Shown piece after piece: positions 45,394-53,811 of a DNA stretch of 64,000 nt; position 1 is the first letter of the stretch; each line of letters opens with the position of its first letter. A program made the position numbers and the translations under genes. The notes beneath the pieces were generated by a model, which worked only from the letters and a program-made list of their open reading frames with translations, was not told the origin of the DNA and did not search any database. Origin of the DNA: an uncultured Muribaculaceae bacterium (GTDB lineage Bacteria > Bacteroidota > Bacteroidia > Bacteroidales > Muribaculaceae); contig CAJUCQ010000079.1 in NCBI GenBank assembly GCA_910584905.1, positions 30,136 through 94,135 on the forward strand. The letters are read 5' to 3'.

Positions 45394-45464
45394 TGTTTTT
45401 CATAGTATTAGATTAAGATAAAGGTTTAAAGGAAAAGAGAAGTTGTGAAACTTCTCTTTTTTTA
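45394..45464 (+). ncRNA. Candidate small RNA (Bacteroidales-1-like layout)
   Basis: About 70 nt bounded by a strong plus-strand promoter (45358-45388) and a terminator whose stem AAAAGAGAAGTT/AACTTCTCTTTT (45433-45444 and 45449-45460) has 12 perfect base pairs and a GTGA loop followed by a T run. Nothing is encoded between them: the longest possible peptide is negligible. The body contains CATAGTATTAGATTAAGATA and AAAGGTTTAAAGG, A/T-rich and likely to be single stranded. The layout (alternative-promoter start, terminator end, no ORF) is what defines the Bacteroidales-1 RNA of Rfam; whether this is that RNA needs a covariance-model search. Confidence 0.6.
45433..45464. terminator. Bidirectional terminator
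   Basis: 12 bp perfect stem AAAAGAGAAGTT-GTGA-AACTTCTCTTTT with T/A tracts on both sides; the plus side ends the candidate small RNA and the minus side lies directly after the M16 peptidase stop (45462). Confidence 0.8.
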
Positions 45465-46736
45465 TATCTCGTCGGGGCGGTATATTATCGTTGCCGACGG
45501 GCCGTCGAGCAGGCGGCGAGTGGTGCGTGTGATATCGCTCGAGGTGAGCCTGCGGCGCAGAGCCACGCGGGCGTTGATATCTTCGCCGTGGTATTCGTCT
45601 GTCGCCATTTCGACAGCTACGTTGAGATAGCTCATCGTCTGAAGGCGGAAATTGGTCTCAAAGCGGTTGAAAACGCGTTCGAGTTCGCGGGGCGAGCATC
45701 CGCCTTCATCTTCGGGCATGGCAAGGCGTTCCATTTCGTTTTTCAGAAGAGCAGTTGCTTCGCTTATGTCTTCATCGCCGTTGCGCGTAAGGATGGCCGT
45801 GAGCATGAGCATGCCTGTGTCCTCGCTGCCGGAGATGGATGCGTCGGCCTGAGCGAACAATCCGTCGCCGGCCTGAGCGGCGATGAGGTTGCGGTAGATT
45901 CGAGAGGCTTTGCCTGAGGCGAGAATGTCGGTGACGGTGTCGGCTTCGGCATATCCCTCTTGGCCGTAGGCGGCCATAGGGTAGGCTATGATTATCATCG
46001 GGCGCGGGACAGCGGAGCGTATCTCGGTGTAAGGTATAACCTTCGACGGGTCGAACGGGGCTTCGGGCCTGTGGGCTGTTTCCCGTCTCGGAATGGGTCC
46101 GAACCATTTGTGAGCGAGTTCGTGCACGCGTTCGAATGTGACGTTGCCGCTTATGCTTAGGATGGCGTTGTTGGGGGCGTAGTGTGCGTAGAACCACTTG
46201 CGGATGTCGTCCGGGCCGACTTTGGCTATGTGCGAGGGGTCGATGCCTATTGTGGGCCACGAATACGGGTGCTCGCCGTAGACGGCTTTGCGGAGGGCGT
46301 GGTAGATGTCGCCGTAAGGTTGGTTGAGCACGCGTTCTTTGAATTCCTCAATAACGACGCCCCGCTGGATTTCGAGCGCCTTATCGCTGAACGACAGCGC
46401 CAGCATGCGGTCGCTTTCGAGGTAGAATGCGGTTTCGACGTTTTGGCCCGGGAGGGTGTCGTAGAAGTTGGTGAAGTCGTTCGATGTCCAAGCGTTGGAG
46501 TTGCCGCCTGCGTCCTGAAGCACGCCGTCGAAGTCCGGGATATTTTCCGAGCCTCCGAACATCAGGTGTTCGAAGAGGTGGGCGATACCCGTCATTGCGG
46601 GGTCTTCATCGCGCGCGCCTGTGTCATACAAAACGTCGACAGCCACCATAGCCGTCGACGAATCGTAGTTGTGTACCACCCGCAGGCCGTTCGGGAGAGT
46701 GAAGCGGCGCGGGTTTATGCTTTGGGGTGCGTTCAT
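45462..46736 (-). CDS. M16 family zinc metallopeptidase
   Basis: Pitrilysin-class M16 peptidase of 424 residues. The inverted zinc motif HxxEH is at residues 53-57 (HLFEH), the distal Glu is in the helix around residue 130, and a C-terminal inactive-like M16 half follows. Single-domain M16 proteins act as dimers or pairs on small or misfolded peptides. No signal peptide is seen (MNAPQSINPRRFTL), so a cytoplasmic enzyme. It overlaps the cyclophilin gene upstream by 4 bp (ATGA), so co-translated. Confidence 0.92.
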   Translation of the reverse strand: MNAPQSINPRRFTLPNGLRVVHNYDSSTAMVAVDVLYDTGARDEDPAMTGIAHLFEHLMFGGSENIPDFDGVLQDAGGNSNAWTSNDFTNFYDTLPGQNVETAFYLESDRMLALSFSDKALEIQRGVVIEEFKERVLNQPYGDIYHALRKAVYGEHPYSWPTIGIDPSHIAKVGPDDIRKWFYAHYAPNNAILSISGNVTFERVHELAHKWFGPIPRRETAHRPEAPFDPSKVIPYTEIRSAVPRPMIIIAYPMAAYGQEGYAEADTVTDILASGKASRIYRNLIAAQAGDGLFAQADASISGSEDTGMLMLTAILTRNGDEDISEATALLKNEMERLAMPEDEGGCSPRELERVFNRFETNFRLQTMSYLNVAVEMATDEYHGEDINARVALRRRLTSSDITRTTRRLLDGPSATIIYRPDEI

Positions 46737-47638
46737 TCCGTGACGATGCTCATGGAGTTGATGCGGATGTCTTCCGTCGGACGGTCGCGACCGTCGGTGG
46801 CGGCTTTTTCTATCATGTCGATGACCTCTTTGCCGTCGATTACTTCGCCGAAGACGGTGTATGCTCCGTCGAGGTGTGGTGCTCCGCCGACGGTCGTATA
46901 TGCGGTTTTCATTTCTTCCGTGAGCATCGGGCCGTCATTTGCCACGGCTGCTTCCGTCTCCTTTATCAGGGAGTCCTGAAGGGCCTGCAGGCCTGCTTGG
47001 TCGCGGTTTCGGCGCAGAGTCATGATTTTGTCTTTGTTGGCAAGCGCGAGTGCGTTGAAGATGTTCTGCATCTTGGTGTGGCGGGCTTGCTTTTCGAGTT
47101 GCCCCAGTTGTCCGGCCGGAACGGTCTGTCCGGTGACTACGTAGAATTGCGAGCCGCTCGAACGCTTCTCGGGGTTGACCTGATCGCCTTGACGGGCGGC
47201 GGCGAGGGCGTAGCGCTTGTGGAAATGTCCGGGGAGTATTTCCGCGTCAATCTGATATCCGGGGCCTCCGCTGCCGAGGGCAGCACCGGGTTTGGCTGTC
47301 TTGGAGTCAGGGTCGCCGGCCTGAACCATGAAGTTTTTGATTACGCGATGGAACAGCGTGCCGTTGTAGTAGCCTTCCTTTACGAGTTTGATAAAGTTTT
47401 CCTGATGTTTGGGAGTATCGCCGTAGAGTACGACGGTGAAGTCGCCGGCGCTTGTGCTTACGCGCACTTTTACGTCGTCTTTAGCGCTTGAAGGTGTTGT
47501 CATGACGGGTTGGGATGTTTTCCTGATTGATGAATCGTTGGCGCCGGCAGTTGCTCCTGCGGCCGCGCCGTCGCTCCCGCAGGAGGCCGCGCAGAATGCG
47601 ATTGCAGCCAGCGAGAGAGTCTTGAAGATGCGTAGCAT
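46733..47638 (-). CDS. Cyclophilin-type prolyl isomerase lipoprotein
   Basis: Lipoprotein of 301 residues: signal peptide MLRIFKTLSLAAIAFC, lipobox AASC (Cys20), then a Ser/Ala-rich linker and a cyclophilin domain with FTVVLYGDTPKHQENFIKLVKEGYY, LFHRVIKNFMVQAGDPD and FYVVTGQTV. It carries an unusual insertion of about 60 helical residues (QLEKQARHTKMQNIF..., around 165-225) inside the cyclophilin fold. It likely helps fold surface or periplasmic proteins. The start at 47638 is set by the lipoprotein signal; the frame upstream of it is a shadow. It is coupled to the M16 gene. Confidence 0.9.
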   Translation of the reverse strand: MLRIFKTLSLAAIAFCAASCGSDGAAAGATAGANDSSIRKTSQPVMTTPSSAKDDVKVRVSTSAGDFTVVLYGDTPKHQENFIKLVKEGYYNGTLFHRVIKNFMVQAGDPDSKTAKPGAALGSGGPGYQIDAEILPGHFHKRYALAAARQGDQVNPEKRSSGSQFYVVTGQTVPAGQLGQLEKQARHTKMQNIFNALALANKDKIMTLRRNRDQAGLQALQDSLIKETEAAVANDGPMLTEEMKTAYTTVGGAPHLDGAYTVFGEVIDGKEVIDMIEKAATDGRDRPTEDIRINSMSIVTE

Positions 47639-47670
47639 AGAATGAGATTTAAAAGTCCGAGGCCTCGCCG

Positions 47671-48054
47671 CTATATCTTGTTGGGTTCGGGATAGAGGCG
47701 TTTGTATATGCGGCGGAAATTGTCGTCGGCCGCGCATAGCTGGACTGATTTTTCGAGGCAGTCGGCCCCGTATAGGCTTGTCAGCAGCTCGGGAAGATAC
47801 TTGTGCTCGCGGTCTTTGTCGATTGTGGCGGCCACGAGTGTCCGCACGGGCGAGCTGAAGCCTTCGGCGTCAATGGCATGGAGATAACGCGCGGCGCTGG
47901 CCAGAAACTGGCCGCTGAGGTCCACCGTGCGCATTATGTCGACAAGTTCGTTCAAGTCTTGCGGCGTGCATGTGGCGATGTTATTGGCAAGATATTCGTA
48001 GCTCAGCAACCCGTCGGGGTCAAGGCGCAGGCGTTTCTTATCGTCTTCTGTCAT
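47671..48054 (-). CDS. Conserved hypothetical protein, 127 aa
   Basis: A 127-residue protein, mostly alpha-helical (LSYEYLANNIATCTPQDLNELVDIMRTVDL), with no signal peptide or membrane segment. I do not recognise a domain. It lies between the cytidylate-kinase-like gene and the cyclophilin gene on the same strand, 30 bp from each, so is co-transcribed. The ATG at 48054 (MTEDDKKRLRLD) fits the helical start better than 48078. A role cannot be suggested beyond operon membership. Confidence 0.6.
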   Translation of the reverse strand: MTEDDKKRLRLDPDGLLSYEYLANNIATCTPQDLNELVDIMRTVDLSGQFLASAARYLHAIDAEGFSSPVRTLVAATIDKDREHKYLPELLTSLYGADCLEKSVQLCAADDNFRRIYKRLYPEPNKI

Positions 48055-48084
48055 ATCTGTGGAGGTTTGAGGAGGCAAAGATAA

Positions 48085-48759
48085 TCACTTTCCCGCACAT
48101 TTGCAACCCTCCCGGGCACCAAATCGACGGCGGGCGTAGTCGATTACGATTTCTGCAAGTTCGTCCATCGGCAGTTTCGACGAGTCGAGACACAGGTCGT
48201 AGGTTGAGGCGTGGCCCCATCGGCGGTCGGTGTAGAAGTTGTAGAAGTTGCTTCGGAGTTTGTTGGTTTTCTCGGCCAGCGACCGCGCCTGAGATTCGTT
48301 GAGGCCTTCGCTGCGCTTGATGATCCGCGCCACGCAATCGTCCATCGGGGCGTGGACGAAGATGTTCACCGTGTTGGCTACGTCGCGGAGAATATAGTCG
48401 GCGCTACGTCCGACGATAACGCACGGTTCGGAGGCGGCGAGTTCGTGCATGAAGTCGCTCTGTGCCTTGTAGATGCTGTCTGCTCCGGTGGCACTCGGGT
48501 CGTTCATCCACCCGGACACGCCGGCTCCGGTGTAGAACCCGAGGCTGAAGGGTGTCATGCCGCCGCCGAAGAATGTTGGCGGCTTCTCGTCGTTGTGCGC
48601 CATATATTCGGGGCGTAGTCCGGATTTCTCAGCGGCTTTGACGAGTAGCATTTTGTCGTAAAAGGAAATGCCCAGCTTGTCAGCTATGAGGCGTCCGAGT
48701 TCGCGGCCTCCGCTGCCGAAGCTGCGGCCTATGGTGATGACATATCGTTCGGGAAACAT
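48085..48759 (-). CDS. Cytidylate kinase-like family protein
   Basis: P-loop protein of 224 residues in the cytidylate-kinase-like family (Cytidylate_kin2). P-loop ITIGRSFGSGGRELGR at residues 9-24 and the C-terminal RSADYILRDVANTVNIFVHAP fit. True CMP kinase is a separate gene in most Bacteroidetes, so this is probably a paralogue of uncertain substrate. The start at 48759 is chosen because the family begins near the P-loop; the frame to 48945 overlaps the GH57 gene and is not used. It precedes the small hypothetical and cyclophilin genes. Confidence 0.82.
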   Translation of the reverse strand: MFPERYVITIGRSFGSGGRELGRLIADKLGISFYDKMLLVKAAEKSGLRPEYMAHNDEKPPTFFGGGMTPFSLGFYTGAGVSGWMNDPSATGADSIYKAQSDFMHELAASEPCVIVGRSADYILRDVANTVNIFVHAPMDDCVARIIKRSEGLNESQARSLAEKTNKLRSNFYNFYTDRRWGHASTYDLCLDSSKLPMDELAEIVIDYARRRFGAREGCKCAGK

Positions 48760-48812
48760 TGCGTGCTTGTGTGTTCTTGTGTTATGGAAAAATGTCCTCT
48801 GCGCCGATTGGG

Positions 48813-48858
48813 CCGTTGCCTGCGGGTAAGCGGTTTCGGGCATTCCGTCAGGCAACGG
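48813..48858. terminator. Hairpin after the GH57 gene
   Basis: CCGTTGCCTG (48813-48822) pairs with CAGGCAACGG (48849-48858) and the stem continues inward (CGG/CCG with one bulge). It lies 20 bp past the GH57 stop, without a U run, so a weak or Rho-assisted terminator. Confidence 0.5.
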
Positions 48859-48878
48859 TCGCGTCGCGCGCAGGCGTG

Positions 48879-50279
48879 TTATTTCGTTTTCTTGGTCTTG
48901 GCTTTGGCCCGCGGTTTCTTTGCGGGAGCGGCCTCGGGGGCGCATTCCTTTTCCTCGCGGAGCTTGTGCTCGACGTTGTACTGTTCGATGTTCTTGCGCA
49001 TCGAACCCAGTTCTTTGTTGAGGGTCTCGATTTCGGTGGCCTGATTGCGGATTGTCATCAGCAGGGCGTTGAGCTCCTCGTTTTCGATTGAAAGGGGATA
49101 CTGCTCTTCGACACGGACAATGAAATCGGCGAGCACGTTCATGTAGTTCGTAAAGGCTTGGAACGGGGTCTCATAGGGCGAGAACATGCGGTGGGCGGCT
49201 CCGTCGGCCATCGACTTTGTGCTCATGAAGAAGAAGTGGTCGGCGCCCTGAAGATACTGCCAGTCCTGTTTGAGGCGTCGGTCGGAGCAAAGGTGCACGC
49301 GTTCGGCCACGCCGTAGAGTTTTCTGAAAGCCTCGTTCTGGAGGTCGTTGCCGAGCCAAGCCGAGGTGTCGCGGGCTTCGTCAGCGCCCGAAATGGGGTG
49401 AACCACCGACAATTCTCCGACGGGTTTGATTTTGGCTATTACTTCCGACGGCGTCATGAAGCCTACGCCTCTCTCGGCCGCAAAGCGCGGCAGGGCTTCG
49501 AGAAACTGGAATATTCCCGTCATGGCGGGCTGGTGTTCGCCGAAGGTGTCAAGATTCATGAAGAGGTTGACAATCTGTTCGTCTTCGGGAGTCGATGCAA
49601 TCCAGTCGATGTATTTGTCGGCCGTGAGGGGATATTCGCTCCACGACGTGTCGCTGAAGCGGACGGCGATGTCCTCGCTGAGTTTGGCGTTGCGCATGAG
49701 CAGGCGAAGCTTTGGCGCCGAAGCCGCGGAGTATACGTAGTCGGGCGATTTCCAGCCGAGAATATGTTTGGCGCCTTCGGTGAGCACGCCTTTGAAGCCC
49801 ATGGCTGCAAGTTGCGGGGCGATGTCGTCGTCGTAGATGAATTCCGTGTTGCGCGCCACGGTGGCCTTCAGACCGAAGAGTTCGCGGATGAGAGTGCATG
49901 AAGCTTCCATCTGCTGGCGGAATTCTTCGGGGTCGGTGAGCGATGCGAGCGAGTTGGCGTAGGGCTGGGCCACGAATTCCACACAACGCGTCGCGGCGAG
50001 TTTCTTGAGCAGGTCGATGAATTCGGGCACGTATTGCTGAAGCTGCTCGACGGCGACGCCACTGATTGAGATCGAAGCCTTGAACCGGCCACCGTTGTCT
50101 TCAATCATGCGCAACAGGGTCTCGGCTGCGGGGATGTAGCTTTGGTGGGCTATGCGCGTGACGATGTCGTCGTTCGTGAAGTCGTCGTAATAATAGTGGT
50201 CATTGCCGATGTCGAAGAAGCGGTAGCGTTTGAGACGGAACGGCTGATGTATTTCGAAGTTGAAACAGATTGCTTTCAT
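48879..50279 (-). CDS. GH57 alpha-glucan-acting enzyme
   Basis: Glycoside hydrolase family 57 protein of 466 residues, cytoplasmic. The five GH57 regions are visible: FNFEIHQPFRL at residues 6-16, the ISGVAVEQL segment near 73, the nucleophile Glu in ARNTEFIYDDD (about 146), and the acid/base Asp in NLFMNLDTFGEHQ (about 250). Residues 395-445 form a coiled coil (IENEELNALLMTIRNQATEIETLNKELGSMRKN) and the last 20 are Lys/Ala/Pro-rich (KKPRAKAKTKKTK), unusual for a GH57. In this operon with a debranching enzyme and a GT4 glucosyltransferase, glycogen/alpha-glucan remodelling is the likely role (amylase, or 4-alpha-glucanotransferase). Confidence 0.87.
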   Translation of the reverse strand: MKAICFNFEIHQPFRLKRYRFFDIGNDHYYYDDFTNDDIVTRIAHQSYIPAAETLLRMIEDNGGRFKASISISGVAVEQLQQYVPEFIDLLKKLAATRCVEFVAQPYANSLASLTDPEEFRQQMEASCTLIRELFGLKATVARNTEFIYDDDIAPQLAAMGFKGVLTEGAKHILGWKSPDYVYSAASAPKLRLLMRNAKLSEDIAVRFSDTSWSEYPLTADKYIDWIASTPEDEQIVNLFMNLDTFGEHQPAMTGIFQFLEALPRFAAERGVGFMTPSEVIAKIKPVGELSVVHPISGADEARDTSAWLGNDLQNEAFRKLYGVAERVHLCSDRRLKQDWQYLQGADHFFFMSTKSMADGAAHRMFSPYETPFQAFTNYMNVLADFIVRVEEQYPLSIENEELNALLMTIRNQATEIETLNKELGSMRKNIEQYNVEHKLREEKECAPEAAPAKKPRAKAKTKKTK

Positions 50280-50328
50280 CTTTTTGTTCGTTTTAGGGGG
50301 GAGTACGGGGTTAATGAGGGGAGGGAGC

Positions 50329-51588
50329 TCAGCGGCCGAGCACTTTGTTGTAGATGTCGATTACTTTCCGGCCGGCTTTGTCCCATGTGATTTGATTTAC
50401 TTCGGCGAGGCCGTTCTCGCGGAGTTGTTTATAGAGGGCGGGGTATGAGACGATGGCGTTGATGGCATCGGCCATTGCGTCGATGTCCCAATAGTCGGTC
50501 TTAATCACGTTGGTAAGGATTTCCGCGCATCCGCTCTGCTTGGAAATTATCGACGGCACGCCCATCTGCATGGCTTCGAGAGGCGATATGCCGAAGGGTT
50601 CCGATACGGAGGGCATGATGTAGACGTCGCTTGCCGCAAGCATCTCATAGACCTGACGGCCTTTCTGGAATCCGGGGAAGTGGAAGCGGTCGGCAATCCC
50701 GCGGGAGGCTGCAAGCTGAATCATCTTGTCCATCATGTCGCCGGAACCGGCCATGACAAAGCGCACGTTGTGGTTGTTGCGCAGGACTTTTGCGGCCGCC
50801 TCGACAAAATACTCGGGGCCTTTCTGCATCGTTATTCGCCCGAGGAAGGTTACGACCTTGTCTTTGCCTTTGGGCATGCGGATGTCGAGCAGCTCGCGGT
50901 CAAGCGGAACGACGGCGTTGTGGACGGTTGTCACCTTCGATGCGTCGATGCCGTATTTTTCGATGACGGTGCGTCGGGTCAGGTCGCTCACGGTGATGAT
51001 GTGGTCGGCGTGGAGCATGCCGTCGCGTTCGATGTTGAACACCGTTGGGTTTACGTTTCCGCGCGAGCGGTCATAGTCCGTGGCGTGGACGTGGATTACC
51101 AGCGGCTTGCCCGTGACCTGCTTGGCATGGATGCCGGCCGGATACGTCAGCCAGTCGTGGGAGTGGATGATGTCGAAATCGACCGTGCGGGCGATGACGC
51201 CTGCCGTAATCGAATAGTTGTTGATTTCTTCGAGAAGATTGTCGGGGTAGCGGCCGGAAAACTCGATGCACCCGATGTCGTTCGTGCGCATGTAGTTGAA
51301 ATCGGCGTAGATATGGTCGCGCAGGCGGAAGTAAAGTTCAGGGTCCATTACCTTGCCGATGCGGCTTTCGACGTAGTCGCGGTTGACGTCGCGCCAAGCC
51401 ACAGGGGTCTGGCTCGTGCCGATAATGTGCGCGAAGCTGCGGTCCTCGTCGCCGTAGGGTTTGGGGATTACGAAGGTGATGTCCATGTCGCCACATTCCC
51501 ACATGCCGCGCGTAAGGCCGTAGCTGGCCGTGCCGAGGCCCCCGAGAATATGGGGCGGAAACTCCCATCCGAACATTAATGCTTTCAT
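50329..51588 (-). CDS. GT4 glycogen synthase-like glycosyltransferase
   Basis: Retaining GT-B glycosyltransferase, family 4-like, 419 residues. The N-terminal donor region FGWEFPPHILGGLGTASYGLTRGM and acceptor segment HSHDWLTYPAGIHA (residues 138-151), and the C-terminal nucleotide-sugar part LGRITMQKGPEYFVEAA and PSVSEPFGISPLEAMQMG (with E in the EX7E motif) are present. Conserved in Bacteroidetes between a debranching enzyme and a GH57 gene, it likely acts as the glycogen synthase, as no GlgA (GT5) is here. Donor UDP- or ADP-glucose cannot be told from this sequence. Confidence 0.9.
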   Translation of the reverse strand: MKALMFGWEFPPHILGGLGTASYGLTRGMWECGDMDITFVIPKPYGDEDRSFAHIIGTSQTPVAWRDVNRDYVESRIGKVMDPELYFRLRDHIYADFNYMRTNDIGCIEFSGRYPDNLLEEINNYSITAGVIARTVDFDIIHSHDWLTYPAGIHAKQVTGKPLVIHVHATDYDRSRGNVNPTVFNIERDGMLHADHIITVSDLTRRTVIEKYGIDASKVTTVHNAVVPLDRELLDIRMPKGKDKVVTFLGRITMQKGPEYFVEAAAKVLRNNHNVRFVMAGSGDMMDKMIQLAASRGIADRFHFPGFQKGRQVYEMLAASDVYIMPSVSEPFGISPLEAMQMGVPSIISKQSGCAEILTNVIKTDYWDIDAMADAINAIVSYPALYKQLRENGLAEVNQITWDKAGRKVIDIYNKVLGR

Positions 51589-51681
51589 TTGTTCAGGGAT
51601 TTGTTATAAGGTCAGATTGTCAGTTAGTTGTCAGTTATGATTCCGGGCCGCCACTGATACGGCGGCCCGGAGTTCGGGGCT

Positions 51682-53637
51682 TTACATCTCGTGCTCGAAT
51701 TTCTTGAGCGTGCGGAGTGTGCGCAGCACTTCTGCTACGTTTGTAGCGTGGCTCACGGCGCCGCGTCCGTCGTAGGGCGGGTTGCCGTCGTACATCTGGC
51801 TCAGCGAGCCGATGCAGCCCTTGCTCATCTCGTCCTCGAAGCCGATGAGCATGCGGTCTATATAGCCCACGCCGCTCATTCCGAATACGCGCAGATAGGC
51901 GTCGGCGTAGAAACCCGTCAGCCACGGGCGCGCGGGGCCGTTGTGCATTGCCTCGTCGCGTTCGTCGGGATTGCCGGCGTAGCATGGGCGATAGCCCGGG
52001 TTTTTGGGGCTGAGGGTGCGGAGGCCTTTGGGCGTAAGGAGCTCGCGCGTCACGACGTCGAGCACGCTCTTGCGTTCGCGGCGGTCGAGGGGGCTGTAGT
52101 CGAGTCCGATGGCGATGGCCATGTTGGGGCGCACGGATGCCTCGGCGTATGTGCCGTCGACAAAATCATAGAGATAGCCGGCCTTGTTTACAAAGCAGGC
52201 TCGGAAAGCAGGCGCAAGTTTGTCGGCGAGGGCAAGCCACTCGGCGCGGCGCTCCGAAAGGGCATCGTTGCCTTCGGCGAGTTCGGCGGCGAAGCGAAGG
52301 CCGTTGTACCACAGCGCGTTGATTTCGACGAGTTTGCCGGTGCGGCGCACGATGGGTGTGCCGTCGCGTCGCGCCGAGTACATCCACGACACGGCGTGGT
52401 CGTAGCCGTCGACGCAGAGCAGGCCCGTGCTTTCTTCGACTTTTATTTCCGGATGTCCGCCGCCGAGAATCCAGTCGGTGATTGTCGTAGTGGCCTCGGT
52501 GTAGAGCTTGCGGGCGGCTTCAGCGCCTTGGCTCTTGCGGTATTGCTGTATGGCCCATAGCGCCCATAAGGCAATGTCGGGCTGGTCGATGCCCTCGATG
52601 CGGCTTGAGATATGGCCGGTGTCCATATAGTTGCGGAGGGCGCCGAGGGCGGTGGCCATGATGGCCTCGTAGTCGGCGAAGTGGTCGATTGCGAGCGTCA
52701 GCCCCGGGACTGCCATAAACGTGTTCCGGGCGATGACTCTTCCGAATGGATAGCCCGAGATGACGTACATGCCATGGTTCTGACGCAGGTAGAATTGCTT
52801 GGCCGCATTTTTGAGGCAGTTGAAGAACGATGACCGCGGCGTGCGCGATGCGATTTCGCTCTCATACATCTTTTTGAGGCTGCGCGGGGCTACCGGCGCC
52901 ACGCCGGCGGAGAATATCACGCTTTCGCCTTTCTTGATGGGGACTTCGAAGTAGCCCGGCACCCAAAGGTCCTCGCAATAGGGCACACCGCGCTCGAGGT
53001 CCTTGATGTATTCGATTCCGTTGTACCAGTTCGGGTCGTTCACCCATTCGGCCTTGCGGCTGAACTGCATGTATAGCGTGGGGAAGCCTTCGTAGAGACA
53101 CGTGGCTATGCCGTTCTCGACGGGTTCGCAGTGTTTGTTGATTCGGTCGTTGGCCACGCAAAGAGCCTCTACCTCGCGGAAAGCCAGAAAGGGCCTGAAG
53201 CGGAGGGTTGTCGGCGAATGCGCGTCGACGAGGGTATAGCGTATGAGAATGCGGTTTTCCTGACTGATGAAGATTTTTTCGCGGGTCAGAATCACGCCTC
53301 CTACGCGGAATGTAGTGCGCGGTACGCTCTCGCAGTCGAACTCACGGATATACTTGTGGCCGTTAGGGCTGTAGACGCCGCCTTGATAGCGGTGGAGCCC
53401 GAGGTTGAAGGCCGCTCCGTGCTGGATGACCGTTTCGTCGAGGCTCGACAGGAGCACGTGCGACCGATTCCCGAACTCCTCGATCGGGATTACAAGCAAG
53501 CCGTGTTGCTTGCGTGTGTTGCATCCGGCGAGCGACGTGCACGTGTAGGCTCCGGCCTGATTCGTGCGGAGAATCTCCTTGCGCAAGCTCTGGTCGAGAT
53601 TAATGAGCAGATTTTTATCGAATTTAAGATAACTCAT
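51682..53637 (-). CDS. Glycogen debranching enzyme (GH133)
   Basis: Amylo-alpha-1,6-glucosidase of 651 residues, cytoplasmic. The N-terminal glycogen-debranching domain (RTNQAGAYTCTSLAGCNTRKQHGLLV, residues 24-49) precedes an (alpha/alpha)6 barrel with the AMHNGPARPWLTGFYADAYL block around residues 575-595 typical of GH133. It removes alpha-1,6 branches from glycogen, coupling with the synthase and GH57 of the same operon. It heads the operon; a TAnnTTTG box lies at 53711-53718. Confidence 0.93.
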   Translation of the reverse strand: MSYLKFDKNLLINLDQSLRKEILRTNQAGAYTCTSLAGCNTRKQHGLLVIPIEEFGNRSHVLLSSLDETVIQHGAAFNLGLHRYQGGVYSPNGHKYIREFDCESVPRTTFRVGGVILTREKIFISQENRILIRYTLVDAHSPTTLRFRPFLAFREVEALCVANDRINKHCEPVENGIATCLYEGFPTLYMQFSRKAEWVNDPNWYNGIEYIKDLERGVPYCEDLWVPGYFEVPIKKGESVIFSAGVAPVAPRSLKKMYESEIASRTPRSSFFNCLKNAAKQFYLRQNHGMYVISGYPFGRVIARNTFMAVPGLTLAIDHFADYEAIMATALGALRNYMDTGHISSRIEGIDQPDIALWALWAIQQYRKSQGAEAARKLYTEATTTITDWILGGGHPEIKVEESTGLLCVDGYDHAVSWMYSARRDGTPIVRRTGKLVEINALWYNGLRFAAELAEGNDALSERRAEWLALADKLAPAFRACFVNKAGYLYDFVDGTYAEASVRPNMAIAIGLDYSPLDRRERKSVLDVVTRELLTPKGLRTLSPKNPGYRPCYAGNPDERDEAMHNGPARPWLTGFYADAYLRVFGMSGVGYIDRMLIGFEDEMSKGCIGSLSQMYDGNPPYDGRGAVSHATNVAEVLRTLRTLKKFEHEM

Positions 53638-53710
53638 CGTAAAAATGATGATTTATGGGGACAGTTGAATGTATAGATAGGGTAGTGTAGTTATTTCCTA
53701 CGAAATTACA

Positions 53711-53718
53711 CAAAAATA
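53711..53718 (-). promoter_or_regulatory. -7 box of the glycogen operon
   Basis: Minus strand TATTTTTG matches TAnnTTTG, with a leader of about 70 nt. A TTTG at -33 spacing is not evident. Confidence 0.4.
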
Positions 53719-53760
53719 CTGCACCAAACAAACTTTGACGATAAATTATTCAAAAAAATA

Positions 53761-53788
53761 AAAAAGCCTCCTTTCGGGAGGCTTTTTC
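53761..53788 (-). terminator. DUF4924 gene terminator
   Basis: AAAAAGCCTCC (53761-53771), loop TTTC, GGGAGGCTTTTT follows; on the minus strand the tail is TTTTTTATTTTTT. It lies 24 bp after the stop of the DUF4924 gene and separates it from the divergent-side glycogen operon. Confidence 0.85.
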
Positions 53789-53811
53789 TTGGTGAATCAT
53801 GTTGTAGAGCA

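Noticed and set aside
48760..48945. Longer frame of the cytidylate-kinase-like gene
   Set aside because: The extension has no family match and runs into the GH57 gene; the P-loop N-terminus at 48759 is the likely start.
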